From: Carboxylicivirga sp.
GTDB lineage: Bacteria; Bacteroidota; Bacteroidia; Bacteroidales; Marinilabiliaceae
Reading direction: 5' to 3'
DNA length: 47,790 nt
Assembly (NCBI GenBank): GCA_025210475.1
Contig: JAOARW010000028.1
Location: 1-47,790 of the forward strand
The notes beneath the pieces were generated by a model, which made no database searches, was not told where the DNA came from, and was given only the letters and a program-made list of their open reading frames with translations. This document shows positions 24,237 through 32,711 of the stretch, one piece after another (the first letter of the stretch is position 1; each line of letters begins with the position of its first letter). Position numbers and translations under genes: made by a program.

Positions 24237-25676
24237 CTATTGTGCCAATTTTATGGCAGATTCGATTCCGTTTTCCATAATCTCACGGATATATTTACAT
24301 ATAATTAATTCGAGGCCGGTAATGTTTGATAAGTTGCGTCCCCAGATGCTTTCGTTGGAAAGAATGGCGTGGGTAAGAGCCTCGTATGACGAGAGATTGG
24401 CCCATTCGTTTTGAATAAAGGAAACATGTTCTGGTGTATCATTAATTGTAATCGAAAGGGTTTTATAGCTGCCTTTATACAATACGATAAGAGCCGCTAG
24501 CGACAATGAAAGCTTAGCAGGAATTTTGCCATTTTGCCTATAGCTGTCTTTTAAAGAAGGATAATCACGGGTCATCCATTTTGATAGAGAGTTAAGTGAG
24601 ATATCCTTTAAGAAATGACGAATGTATGGATTATAAAAGCGTTCGAGAATTTCGTCGGCGAAAGTTGCAAGTGCTTTCTTGTCACCTTCTATATTTGGAA
24701 TCACCTCATTGGCAACCATACTATTAATAAAGCTTGAAATAAGCTCATCGTCAAAAGCTTCTTTAACTGTTTGATGACCGCTTAGAAGTCCCAGAGGAAC
24801 CAGGGCAGTGTGGGATCCGTTTAAAATTCGTACTTTTTTATCCCTGAATTTGGTCATATCTTCCAGCCAAACAACATTTAATCCAGCTTTATCAAAAGGA
24901 AACTTTTCGCGAACAGATTTCGGTGCTTCAATGGCCCACAAATGAAAATATTCGCCGGTAACAACCAAATTGTCATTATAACCAAGCATCGATTGTATCT
25001 CATCAATGTTATCCTTAGGAAACCCGGTTACAATACGGTCAACTAAAGTGTTACAAAAACAACAGCTTTCGTTAACCCATTTAATAAAGTTTTCTTCCAG
25101 TTGATTGGTAGTTGCTAATTCGAGCACAATTTCTTTTAGAATTGTGGCATTTTTATCGATTAGTTCGCAACAAAAAAACGTTAATCCTTTGCTGGTATCA
25201 CCTTTATAATGCAAGTAGCGTTGGTACAACAATTGTGTGACTTTACCGGGAAATGATTTTGGTGGCTGCGCGTGTATATCTTCATTTTCGATGCGGCATA
25301 TACCAGCTTCCGTGGTATTGGAAATAACAAGTTCCAAATCGGGGTGAAGGAAATATTGTTTATAACTTTCATAAGCCTTGTAAGGATTAACGGCATCGAT
25401 GATGCAATCGATTAGTTCCGTTTCCTGTATTGGCTGACCATCTTTAATTCCTTGTAATAGCACATGGTATAAGTTATCCTGATCATTCAGCATATTAACC
25501 ATGCCATTTTCGAGTGGTTGTACAATAACAACGCCATGATGGTTGCCTGCTGATTGATTTAGTTTATGAATCATCCAGTCGGCAAAAGCTCTTAGGAAAT
25601 TTCCTTCGCCAAACTGTAATGCTTTTATTGATAATTCATTAGCCGCAATGTGATTTGTCCTGTTTAGTGCTTGCAT
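24237..25676 (-). CDS. uxaB: Tagaturonate reductase (altronate oxidoreductase)
   Basis: A 479-residue NAD-dependent enzyme of the mannitol dehydrogenase superfamily that reduces D-tagaturonate to D-altronate. The Rossmann-like N-terminus is atypical but matches UxaB (LQFGEGNFLRAFADWMIHKL). The family signature KVRILNGSHTALVPLGLLSG, which carries the catalytic Lys/Asn/His region, is at about residue 280, and EIIPN/ILERFYNPYIRHFLKDIS-type helices follow. UxaB rather than fructuronate reductase is favoured by the start of the protein and by its neighbours uxaA and uxaC. It is the first gene of the operon, behind the 48-bp palindrome and a promoter-like box. Confidence 0.95.
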   Translation of the reverse strand: MQALNRTNHIAANELSIKALQFGEGNFLRAFADWMIHKLNQSAGNHHGVVIVQPLENGMVNMLNDQDNLYHVLLQGIKDGQPIQETELIDCIIDAVNPYKAYESYKQYFLHPDLELVISNTTEAGICRIENEDIHAQPPKSFPGKVTQLLYQRYLHYKGDTSKGLTFFCCELIDKNATILKEIVLELATTNQLEENFIKWVNESCCFCNTLVDRIVTGFPKDNIDEIQSMLGYNDNLVVTGEYFHLWAIEAPKSVREKFPFDKAGLNVVWLEDMTKFRDKKVRILNGSHTALVPLGLLSGHQTVKEAFDDELISSFINSMVANEVIPNIEGDKKALATFADEILERFYNPYIRHFLKDISLNSLSKWMTRDYPSLKDSYRQNGKIPAKLSLSLAALIVLYKGSYKTLSITINDTPEHVSFIQNEWANLSSYEALTHAILSNESIWGRNLSNITGLELIICKYIREIMENGIESAIKLAQ

Positions 25677-25720
25677 CTAATTTTATTTTGATGTTTTGTG
25701 TTTTGTTGCATTCCTGCATG

Positions 25721-25769
25721 CAAATATAGATAAAAAAGTGTGTGCGCACACACTTTTTTATCTATATTT
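25721..25769 (-). promoter_or_regulatory. Perfect 48-bp palindrome overlapping the uxaBAC promoter; operator and/or terminator
   Basis: 25722-25745 and 25746-25769 are perfect reverse complements, with no mismatch over 24 bases per arm. Reading outward from the centre, the arm is GCACACAC, TTTTTT, then ATCTATATTT. On the minus strand the outer end makes TATATTTG (25728-25721), a match to the TAnnTTTG -7 box, giving a leader of about 38 bases before uxaB. The GTGTGTGCGCACACAC core would therefore cover the -33 to -10 region, ideal for a dimeric repressor. The same core followed by TTTTTT is also a plausible two-way intrinsic terminator for the HTCS gene that ends 94 bases upstream. A smaller inverted repeat, TTGCAT-N6-ATGCAA (25706-25723), lies over the start region. 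Confidence 0.75.
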
Positions 25770-25863
25770 AAATCAGAGCTTTATTAGAAGAGTGTGTATT
25801 GTCAGGATTAATTCATTAAGAATGAATGTTTTTGAGTAATTAAAACCTCACAAGATAAAGATG

Positions 25864-28800
25864 CTAATTGGCGTATTTGGCTTTATAATCTTTAGGAGAG
25901 AGTTTATAGAGTTCCTTAAAACATTTGGAAAAATGCGAATGAGATGAAAAACCGGACATATAGGATGCTTCATCTATGTTGTACTTTCCATCCTTCAATA
26001 ATTCTGCGGCTTTTTTAAGTTTAACCGTTCGAATGTATTCGGTTGTTGTACTACCTGTCATACTTTTTAATTTTCGATGAAGCTGACTACGGCTCAGTCC
26101 AATTTCGGCCGCCAGAAATTCCACTGTAAACTCCTCATTGGTGAGATTACTTTCTATTAAAGCATTTATTTTATTAAGAAAGTAATTATCCAATCCTCCG
26201 AGTTGAGGTTGTTGGTTGTCAAGTTGAGCCTGTCCAAATTTTTGACGCAGTTTCTCACGATGGCTGATAATGTTCTTAATCTGCTTAATTAAAAGTTCCT
26301 TGTCAAAGGGTTTAGAGATATAAATGTCTGCACCATGATCGAAACCACTAAGTTTATTGGACCGATCGGTTAATGCCGTTAATAATATAACCGGAATATG
26401 TGATGTTGCCAGATTGGATTTAATGTGGTTACAAAATTCCAGCCCATCCATTTCAGGCATCATCACATCCGAAAGTACCAAATCAATCTGGTGGTGCTTT
26501 AGAACTTTGAGTCCTTCCTTACCATTGGAAGCTCTAACAGTTTGAAAATCCTGTGAAAGCAGATCATCGAGGAAAAGTTGCATATCGGCATTATCTTCGA
26601 CAATTAAAACAACAGGCTTATCTTCCTGCTCAAGCACGATTGGTTCTGAAAGCGAAGGGAGACTTGCTGAGTTTAGTTGTTCAGGTTCATTGGTCAGCAT
26701 TTTCTGTACCAATTGCTTCTGAGGCAGTCTTATCTGAAATGATGATCCTTTAGATGGTGAACTTTTTACTGTAATATCGCCCCGGTGCAAATAGGTATAC
26801 TCCTGACATAAGGCCAGGCCTATTCCACTTCCAATGGCATTGTTTTGTCCCTGTTCAAAGCGATCGAATATCCGTATTAAATCACCTCCTTGAATGCCGT
26901 CGCCCGTATCTGATACGGTGATGTTAATGAGTTGCTTGGTATCCACCTGACCAAAACGTAATTGATTGGCATATTTGTGTGTTTCAGAAAGTGGATGTAA
27001 ACCAGCTTTAATGGTAATTGTGCCGTTTTCTGGCGTAAACTTAAAGGCGTTCGAAATGAGGTTATATATGATTTTATCAAGCTTTTCTTTATCGGCATCC
27101 ATAATTAGATGATCTTCACCCTCAAAAATAAAGCTATATTGTATGTTATTTTCTTCTGCTAGTTGATGGAAGTTGGAATACCTTTCTTCAATAAAGGTTT
27201 TTACATTGATGGATGTAACATTCAGGATACTTTTCCCTTTTTCTACCTTTCTAAGGTCAAGTATTTGATTAACAAGATTTAGTAGTCTGTTAGAGTTGCG
27301 GTCGATAATGTTCAGGTATTCGGCCGGTTTACCTTTGAATGCTTCCGATTCGCGAAGACTTTTTAAGGGGCCTGCGATTAGTGTTAAGGGCGTTCTGAAT
27401 TCGTGCGAGATATTAGTGAAGAAGCGAAGTTTCATCTCGTTCATATCTTCCTGGTTCTTTTTTTCTATTTTTTCCAGTAATACTTGCTTTTTCAGGTTTT
27501 CACGCTCTCTAAAAAACAAATAGATTAAGCGAATAATTACCAGAAGGGCGATGAAATAAATAATAAAGGCCCATTCTGATCGCCAAAAAGGCGTTGCAAT
27601 GGAAATCTGTATTTGAAGAGGATGTTGATTCCAAATGCCATCGTTATTGCATGCTTTGGCTTCGAAGGTATAGTTGCCATCCGATAAGTTTGTGAATACC
27701 GCACGTCCTTCATTGTTGGCATCGATCCATTCATCCGAAAGGCCTTTTAAACGGTATTTAAACAGATTTTTTTCTGGTAACAGATAATTGTTGGCTGAAA
27801 AATCGAAGCGGATAGATGTTTCTGAGTGTTTTAATTGAAGATGTTTTTGTCCATCCTGATCAAATAAGGAATAAAAGCTCACTTTCTTTTTGTTGTTAAT
27901 CAGGATGTTGTTGATGATGACATCGGGGGGACTTGTATTTGTGTTAAGTGATGATGGATCAATTGTTGAAAATCCATTGGTACCACCGAAATACAATGTT
28001 CCTTCCTGATCCCTGAAGTTTGATTGTGGATTGAATAAATTACTTTGTAAACCATCATACTTTGTGAAGTGGCGTACTTTGTTATTTGATTGATTATAAA
28101 CGTACAGTCCCTTGTCTGTGCAAATCCAGATGTTGTTACTTTCGTCTTCTATTATCGAGCAAACATCTTTGTTGTTTAATACATCTAAATAAGGCGTATT
28201 GATAATGGTGTTCTCTTTCGGGTTGTAAATTGATAAGCCATGAGATTGTGTTCCAATCCATACTTCACCCGATTGGCTTTCGAACAGATTTAAAATGTTA
28301 TCGCCCCGCAGACTTGAGTTTTGCGAATTAAAAAGTTTAAAAGTTTTATTTTTGAGATCAATTCGAATTACGCCTTTGTTGGTAGCGAACCAGAGTTTTT
28401 TATTACTAGCCTCAATAACGTGCCTGAAACCGATGCTTCTGATATTCAGTTGAGGGTATGTGTCTTCAAGATAGTGAATGGTTTGCGTGTTTGGGTTATA
28501 AAAATTAATACCATCACCAAAATTTGCTAACCAAACTCCTGTATCCGTAGCACATATCGAATATACATTGTTTCCGCTTAAGTGCTTACCATCTTTACTG
28601 CCAAAGTGGATGTGTTGAAACTGATTTGAACCAGCCTTGTGCACAAACAAGCCTTTCAGAGTTCCGATATAAAGGTTGTCATTTTTGTCTGTTGCCAGAG
28701 CTTTAATGTTGTAGGCAATGTCATCTTCGAGTAATAGCTGAATGGGCTCAAATGTAGAGGATGCTTTATTAAAACGATTAACACCACCTACTTCAGTACC

Positions 28801-29880
28801 GATGTAAATAGCTCCATTTTTTCTTTGGGCAAAGGATGATACCACATTATTCGTTAGTGTGCCCCTGTTTTCGCTGTGTTTGTAATTTGTGATTCGATTA
28901 TCGCTTGGGTGCGAATAAGCTAATCCACCGGCCCAGGTTCCGATCCAAATAGCACCTTGTTTTTCTCTATAAAAGGAATACATAGAGGTATGTGGGATCT
29001 CGGTATTGGTTTCCGGCGAGTAGCGTATTAGTTTTTCATTCTTCTCAATAAAAAGTCCCTTAAAGGTAGCCAGCCAAATATTACCATCCATATCTGAAAT
29101 AATATCCCTTACATTTGCATTTTCAATGCTCCACTGCTTACCATTGGTATACACGTATTCTTTAATAAGTTCAGCATTCAGATTATATTTTTGGGCTCCT
29201 CCCTTGTAATAACCAACCACAAGTTGCATATCAGTTCGATAAAGGCATTCGATTCGTTTTGATTTGCCTTGGGTAAATTTGGTTATGGAATAAGTAAATA
29301 GGTTAATGGTAAAAATCTCGCCATGTTCATTTCCTAGCCAGGCAATATTGTTATCAACAAAAACCTCCGTTAAATCGGTGGGCGAATTATCTATTTTTTT
29401 CGATTGACCCTTGTCGATGTAATATAATTCACCGTCAGCAATTAACCATATTTTACCTGATGATTCCTTATCAATCGAGGAAATATGGGGCGATTTTATG
29501 ACCTGATTCTGTTTATTATATAATACATGCTCGCGAAATGAATTCCTTTTATAATCGTATTGGCACAATCCTATGTCAGTTCCTACAAATAAACAACTGT
29601 CGGGTGTTGTAACAATCGCCGTAACATTATCATTCAGGATTGTTAACGAATCGTTTTTAATGTGATTAAAGCTGGTGAAGTTCTTTGAGTCGTATCTTAA
29701 TAATCCATGCTCAGTGGCCAGCCAGATGATGCCATAAACGTCTTTTTCAATTGTGCGTATTGCACGAAATGTCAATCCACCATCCGGACTAATTTTCCTA
29801 AAATATGGTTGCGCCTGTATTAATTGTACACTTAACAGCAGGATGAAGATGCCTGTTATTGTTTTAACTGTATTCAACAT
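25864..29880 (-). CDS. Hybrid two-component system sensor/regulator (HTCS)
   Basis: A 1338-residue one-protein two-component system controlling the divergent PUL. A signal segment (about 1-23) is followed by a periplasmic sensor of two-component regulator propeller repeats (about 30-680; repeated forms such as GKIWLIADGELY, GAIWIGTWAGGLAY, NNIWICTDKGLYVY). Next come a Y_Y_Y domain (about 690-770, FKYRLKGLSDEWIDA) and a membrane span (WAFIIYFIALLVIIRLIYLF). The histidine kinase has FFTNISHEFRTPLTLI with phospho-His826, an N box (NLISNAFKFTPENG) and G boxes (VSDTGDGIQGG, GSGIGLALCQEY). The receiver is intact (LVLSDVMMPEMDG, phospho-Asp1138), and an AraC-type HTH (about 1235-1335) ends the protein. 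Such sensors bind oligosaccharides of the target glycan in the periplasm. Confidence 0.96.
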   Translation of the reverse strand: MLNTVKTITGIFILLLSVQLIQAQPYFRKISPDGGLTFRAIRTIEKDVYGIIWLATEHGLLRYDSKNFTSFNHIKNDSLTILNDNVTAIVTTPDSCLFVGTDIGLCQYDYKRNSFREHVLYNKQNQVIKSPHISSIDKESSGKIWLIADGELYYIDKGQSKKIDNSPTDLTEVFVDNNIAWLGNEHGEIFTINLFTYSITKFTQGKSKRIECLYRTDMQLVVGYYKGGAQKYNLNAELIKEYVYTNGKQWSIENANVRDIISDMDGNIWLATFKGLFIEKNEKLIRYSPETNTEIPHTSMYSFYREKQGAIWIGTWAGGLAYSHPSDNRITNYKHSENRGTLTNNVVSSFAQRKNGAIYIGTEVGGVNRFNKASSTFEPIQLLLEDDIAYNIKALATDKNDNLYIGTLKGLFVHKAGSNQFQHIHFGSKDGKHLSGNNVYSICATDTGVWLANFGDGINFYNPNTQTIHYLEDTYPQLNIRSIGFRHVIEASNKKLWFATNKGVIRIDLKNKTFKLFNSQNSSLRGDNILNLFESQSGEVWIGTQSHGLSIYNPKENTIINTPYLDVLNNKDVCSIIEDESNNIWICTDKGLYVYNQSNNKVRHFTKYDGLQSNLFNPQSNFRDQEGTLYFGGTNGFSTIDPSSLNTNTSPPDVIINNILINNKKKVSFYSLFDQDGQKHLQLKHSETSIRFDFSANNYLLPEKNLFKYRLKGLSDEWIDANNEGRAVFTNLSDGNYTFEAKACNNDGIWNQHPLQIQISIATPFWRSEWAFIIYFIALLVIIRLIYLFFRERENLKKQVLLEKIEKKNQEDMNEMKLRFFTNISHEFRTPLTLIAGPLKSLRESEAFKGKPAEYLNIIDRNSNRLLNLVNQILDLRKVEKGKSILNVTSINVKTFIEERYSNFHQLAEENNIQYSFIFEGEDHLIMDADKEKLDKIIYNLISNAFKFTPENGTITIKAGLHPLSETHKYANQLRFGQVDTKQLINITVSDTGDGIQGGDLIRIFDRFEQGQNNAIGSGIGLALCQEYTYLHRGDITVKSSPSKGSSFQIRLPQKQLVQKMLTNEPEQLNSASLPSLSEPIVLEQEDKPVVLIVEDNADMQLFLDDLLSQDFQTVRASNGKEGLKVLKHHQIDLVLSDVMMPEMDGLEFCNHIKSNLATSHIPVILLTALTDRSNKLSGFDHGADIYISKPFDKELLIKQIKNIISHREKLRQKFGQAQLDNQQPQLGGLDNYFLNKINALIESNLTNEEFTVEFLAAEIGLSRSQLHRKLKSMTGSTTTEYIRTVKLKKAAELLKDGKYNIDEASYMSGFSSHSHFSKCFKELYKLSPKDYKAKYAN

Positions 29881-29943
29881 TTGTGTTATTTAATAACTGA
29901 GATTGACAAAAATAGACATTAAACAATTTTCAAAGTATAATAA

Positions 29944-30005
29944 ATGTTGCACTAATGCAACATGAGTTGTAATCTGCGACTTACGAGACTGTTTATGCAA
30001 CATGA
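29944..30005. promoter_or_regulatory. Repeated ATGCAACATGA sites between HTCS and GH2, candidate HTCS operator
   Basis: ATGCAACATGA occurs at 29955-29965 and again at 29995-30005, exactly 40 bases apart (about four helical turns). The first copy is also the right arm of a perfect inverted repeat, ATGTTGCA-N4-TGCAACAT (29944-29963). The sites lie in the 278-base divergent gap, 154 bases before the GH2 start. HTCS proteins carry AraC-type DNA-binding domains that bind repeated sites near PUL promoters, so this is a reasonable operator. No clear -7/-33 boxes were found for either direction. Confidence 0.5.
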
Positions 30006-30158
30006 ATGCAAAATTTATAGGTTTTCCAATGCCATATTCGTAGTGTCAAAAATTGAATAGAAATAAACCGAGTGGTTAGGAGAGAAATTCATTAGGGGGA
30101 TTACTATAAATAATTGAATTACTAAAAAGCCTTGACCAATCAATAGTAGATACAACTT

Positions 30159-32654
30159 ATGTGCGCAATTCAAATTATATTATCAAAACTACTAACGGAA
30201 GTGCCTTCTGTTTTCAAACAGCTAAAAGGTAATTACAAGCTAATTATAGGCCTTGTTTTTGTTCTTTTCTTCGCTGGTAATATTGAAGCTCAAAAGGTAT
30301 TAATAAATAAGGACTGGCAATTTACAAAAGGCGACCTTGGTGGACCATGGGAAGCGATCAAGCAACCTTTTAACGGCACGATAACGTGGCAGGATGTTGA
30401 TTTGCCTCATTGTTATAATAAAAAGGACGCAACCAATCCATACGTAAAATATTATCAGGGACCGGCATGGTATCGTCAAAAAATTGATGCTGCAACTTTT
30501 GGCGATGATAATGTTACGATACATTTCGAAGGAGTAGGACATAAATCAAAAGTATTTGTTAACCAGGTTTTGGTTGGTGAACATATCGGCGGCTATGACG
30601 AATGGTCGGTAGATATTACAAAGGCATTAAAAGAGGAAAGCAAGCGCTTGGGTAAAACACAACACTATTTAATCGTACGGGCTGATAATTCACGCGATTT
30701 GCAAATGATTCCATCTGATATGTCTGATTTTAATTTATATGGAGGAATATATCGCAATGTGTGGATGTACATTGGTGAGCAAAATAAACTGCGAAATATA
30801 AAAATATCACCAAAACTGAATGATGGCTTCAAAAAAGGAAATGTAAAGATTGAATTAGGCGATGTTGAGGTTCTTAATGACGAAGTTGTTAAAGTAAAGA
30901 TCAAGGACTCTAAAGGCAAAGTGGTGGCTAATCAAGTGTTTGAAGCGGGTAATGATGAAATTGAGCTTCACATTAAAAAACCACGTCTATGGTCACCCGA
31001 ATCACCTGCTCTGTATCAGGCTGAATTAAGCCTGTCAAAAGGAACAAAGCAGTATAATACCAATATTAAGTTTGGCTTTCGAAGTTTTGAGTTTACCGAA
31101 AAAGGTCCTTTTATTTTGAACGGCAAGCGACTTTTGCTTCGCGGTACACACCGCCACGAAGATCATTCTGGCTATGGGGCGGCAATGCCCGACTCTCTTG
31201 TTCGCAAAGAGATGCAAATGATAAAGGATATGGGCTGTAATTTTATTCGCTTAGGTCATTATCAGCAATCAGAACTGGTGTTGAGTTTGTGCGACAGTCT
31301 GGGATTGTTGGTGTGGGAAGAGATTCCATGGTGCCGCGGAGGCCTGGGTGGTGAAGAATACAAGAGACAGTCCAGACGGATGTTGCACAACATGATTCAT
31401 CAGCATTATAATCACCCTAGTGTGATATTGTGGGGCTTGGGAAATGAAAATGATTGGCCTGGTGATTTCGAGGAGTTTGATAAAGCAAAAATCAAAAGCT
31501 TTATGAAAGAGCTTCACGATTTATCCCACCAGCTCGACGATAGTCGTTTAACTGCTATCCGAAGATGTAGCTTTTGTTCAGATGTGGTTGATGTTTATTC
31601 ACCTTCCATATGGGCAGGCTGGTATCGAGGAAAATATACCGAGTATAAAAATGTGTCGGAACAAGAAATGAATAAGGTTTCAAAGTTTATTCATGTGGAA
31701 TGGGGAGGTAGTTCACATGCTTACCGTCATTCTGAAAATCCAGACCAGGGATTGGAGAAGATTCCGGTTGGGGGCGGTGCCGACGAGCGCAATGGTGATT
31801 TCCTTATGCAAGGTGGTATTGCCCGGGCGTCGAAAGATGGCGAATGGTCGGAGTCATACATTTGCAATGTAATGGATTGGCATTTGAAGGAGCAGGAGAC
31901 CATGCCTTGGTTGACAGGAACAGCGCAGTGGATTTTTAAAGATTATAGTACGCCATTACGACCGGACAATCCAATTCCTTATGTTAATCAAAAAGGTCTC
32001 GTGCAACGCGACCTGACTCCTAAAGAGTCGTATTACGTGTTCCAATCGTATTGGAGTGAAAAACCGATGGCACGCATTTATGGTCATGGCTGGCCAATGC
32101 GATGGGGCAAAGAAGGAGAAACAAAATTGGTCAAAGTTTATTCCAATTGCGATGAGGCAGAGCTTTTTCTGAATGGCACAAGCATGGGCAAAAGAAAGCG
32201 TGATAGCCAGGATTTTCCGGCTGCCGGTTTAAGATGGAATGTAAAATTCAAGTCAGGTCATAATCACATAAGAGTTATTGCGAAGAAAGGCAAAACAGTT
32301 ATCGAAGACGAGGTAACTCAATGGTATGAAGTACGACAATGGGAGGCACCCCAAAAGATCGATTTAGTGAAGTTGGATACTAAAGAAGCCGTTTGGGAAC
32401 TTGAGTTTGAAGTGAAAGATAAAAATGGTGTGGTTTGTCTGGATTCGCGCGATTGGATTGAATATGAATACATTGGTGAGGGTGAGCTGATCGCGGATGA
32501 GGGATTGGTGAAAGCATCCCGTAAAGTTCAGTTAGCAAACGGACGGGCATGGGCGCGCCTAAAACCAGGAAAGGGAATTATAAAAGTAAAATTGCAAAAC
32601 GGAGTTGTTCAATTGTGGCAAATTTATCATGATGGAACAACGAAGCAATTGTAA
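30159..32654 (+). CDS. GH2 beta-galactosidase-type glycoside hydrolase
   Basis: An 831-residue exported GH2 enzyme. A long N-terminal extension precedes a signal segment (YKLIIGLVFVLFFAGNIEAQ, about 27-45). The sugar-binding jelly roll is at about 48-210 (PAWYRQKIDA, VFVNQVLVGEHIGGYDEWSV), an Ig-like domain at 215-310, and the TIM barrel from about 315 (LLRGTHRHEDHSGYG, NFIRLGHYQQ). The acid/base is Glu430 (WGLGNENDWPG) and the nucleophile Glu514 (KFIHVEWGGSS). A DUF4982-like and further C-terminal beta domains (ELFLNGTSMGKRKRD) complete it. GH2 covers beta-galactosidase, glucuronidase, mannosidase and others. The overall look favours beta-galactosidase, but substrate is not proven. It is the first gene after the HTCS divergent gap, 57 bases before susC. 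Confidence 0.88.
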   Translation: MCAIQIILSKLLTEVPSVFKQLKGNYKLIIGLVFVLFFAGNIEAQKVLINKDWQFTKGDLGGPWEAIKQPFNGTITWQDVDLPHCYNKKDATNPYVKYYQGPAWYRQKIDAATFGDDNVTIHFEGVGHKSKVFVNQVLVGEHIGGYDEWSVDITKALKEESKRLGKTQHYLIVRADNSRDLQMIPSDMSDFNLYGGIYRNVWMYIGEQNKLRNIKISPKLNDGFKKGNVKIELGDVEVLNDEVVKVKIKDSKGKVVANQVFEAGNDEIELHIKKPRLWSPESPALYQAELSLSKGTKQYNTNIKFGFRSFEFTEKGPFILNGKRLLLRGTHRHEDHSGYGAAMPDSLVRKEMQMIKDMGCNFIRLGHYQQSELVLSLCDSLGLLVWEEIPWCRGGLGGEEYKRQSRRMLHNMIHQHYNHPSVILWGLGNENDWPGDFEEFDKAKIKSFMKELHDLSHQLDDSRLTAIRRCSFCSDVVDVYSPSIWAGWYRGKYTEYKNVSEQEMNKVSKFIHVEWGGSSHAYRHSENPDQGLEKIPVGGGADERNGDFLMQGGIARASKDGEWSESYICNVMDWHLKEQETMPWLTGTAQWIFKDYSTPLRPDNPIPYVNQKGLVQRDLTPKESYYVFQSYWSEKPMARIYGHGWPMRWGKEGETKLVKVYSNCDEAELFLNGTSMGKRKRDSQDFPAAGLRWNVKFKSGHNHIRVIAKKGKTVIEDEVTQWYEVRQWEAPQKIDLVKLDTKEAVWELEFEVKDKNGVVCLDSRDWIEYEYIGEGELIADEGLVKASRKVQLANGRAWARLKPGKGIIKVKLQNGVVQLWQIYHDGTTKQL

Positions 32655-32711
32655 GTCAGCTAAAGAGTACAGCTAATTAACTGTAATGTTAAAACTAACA
32701 ATTTAAATCTC

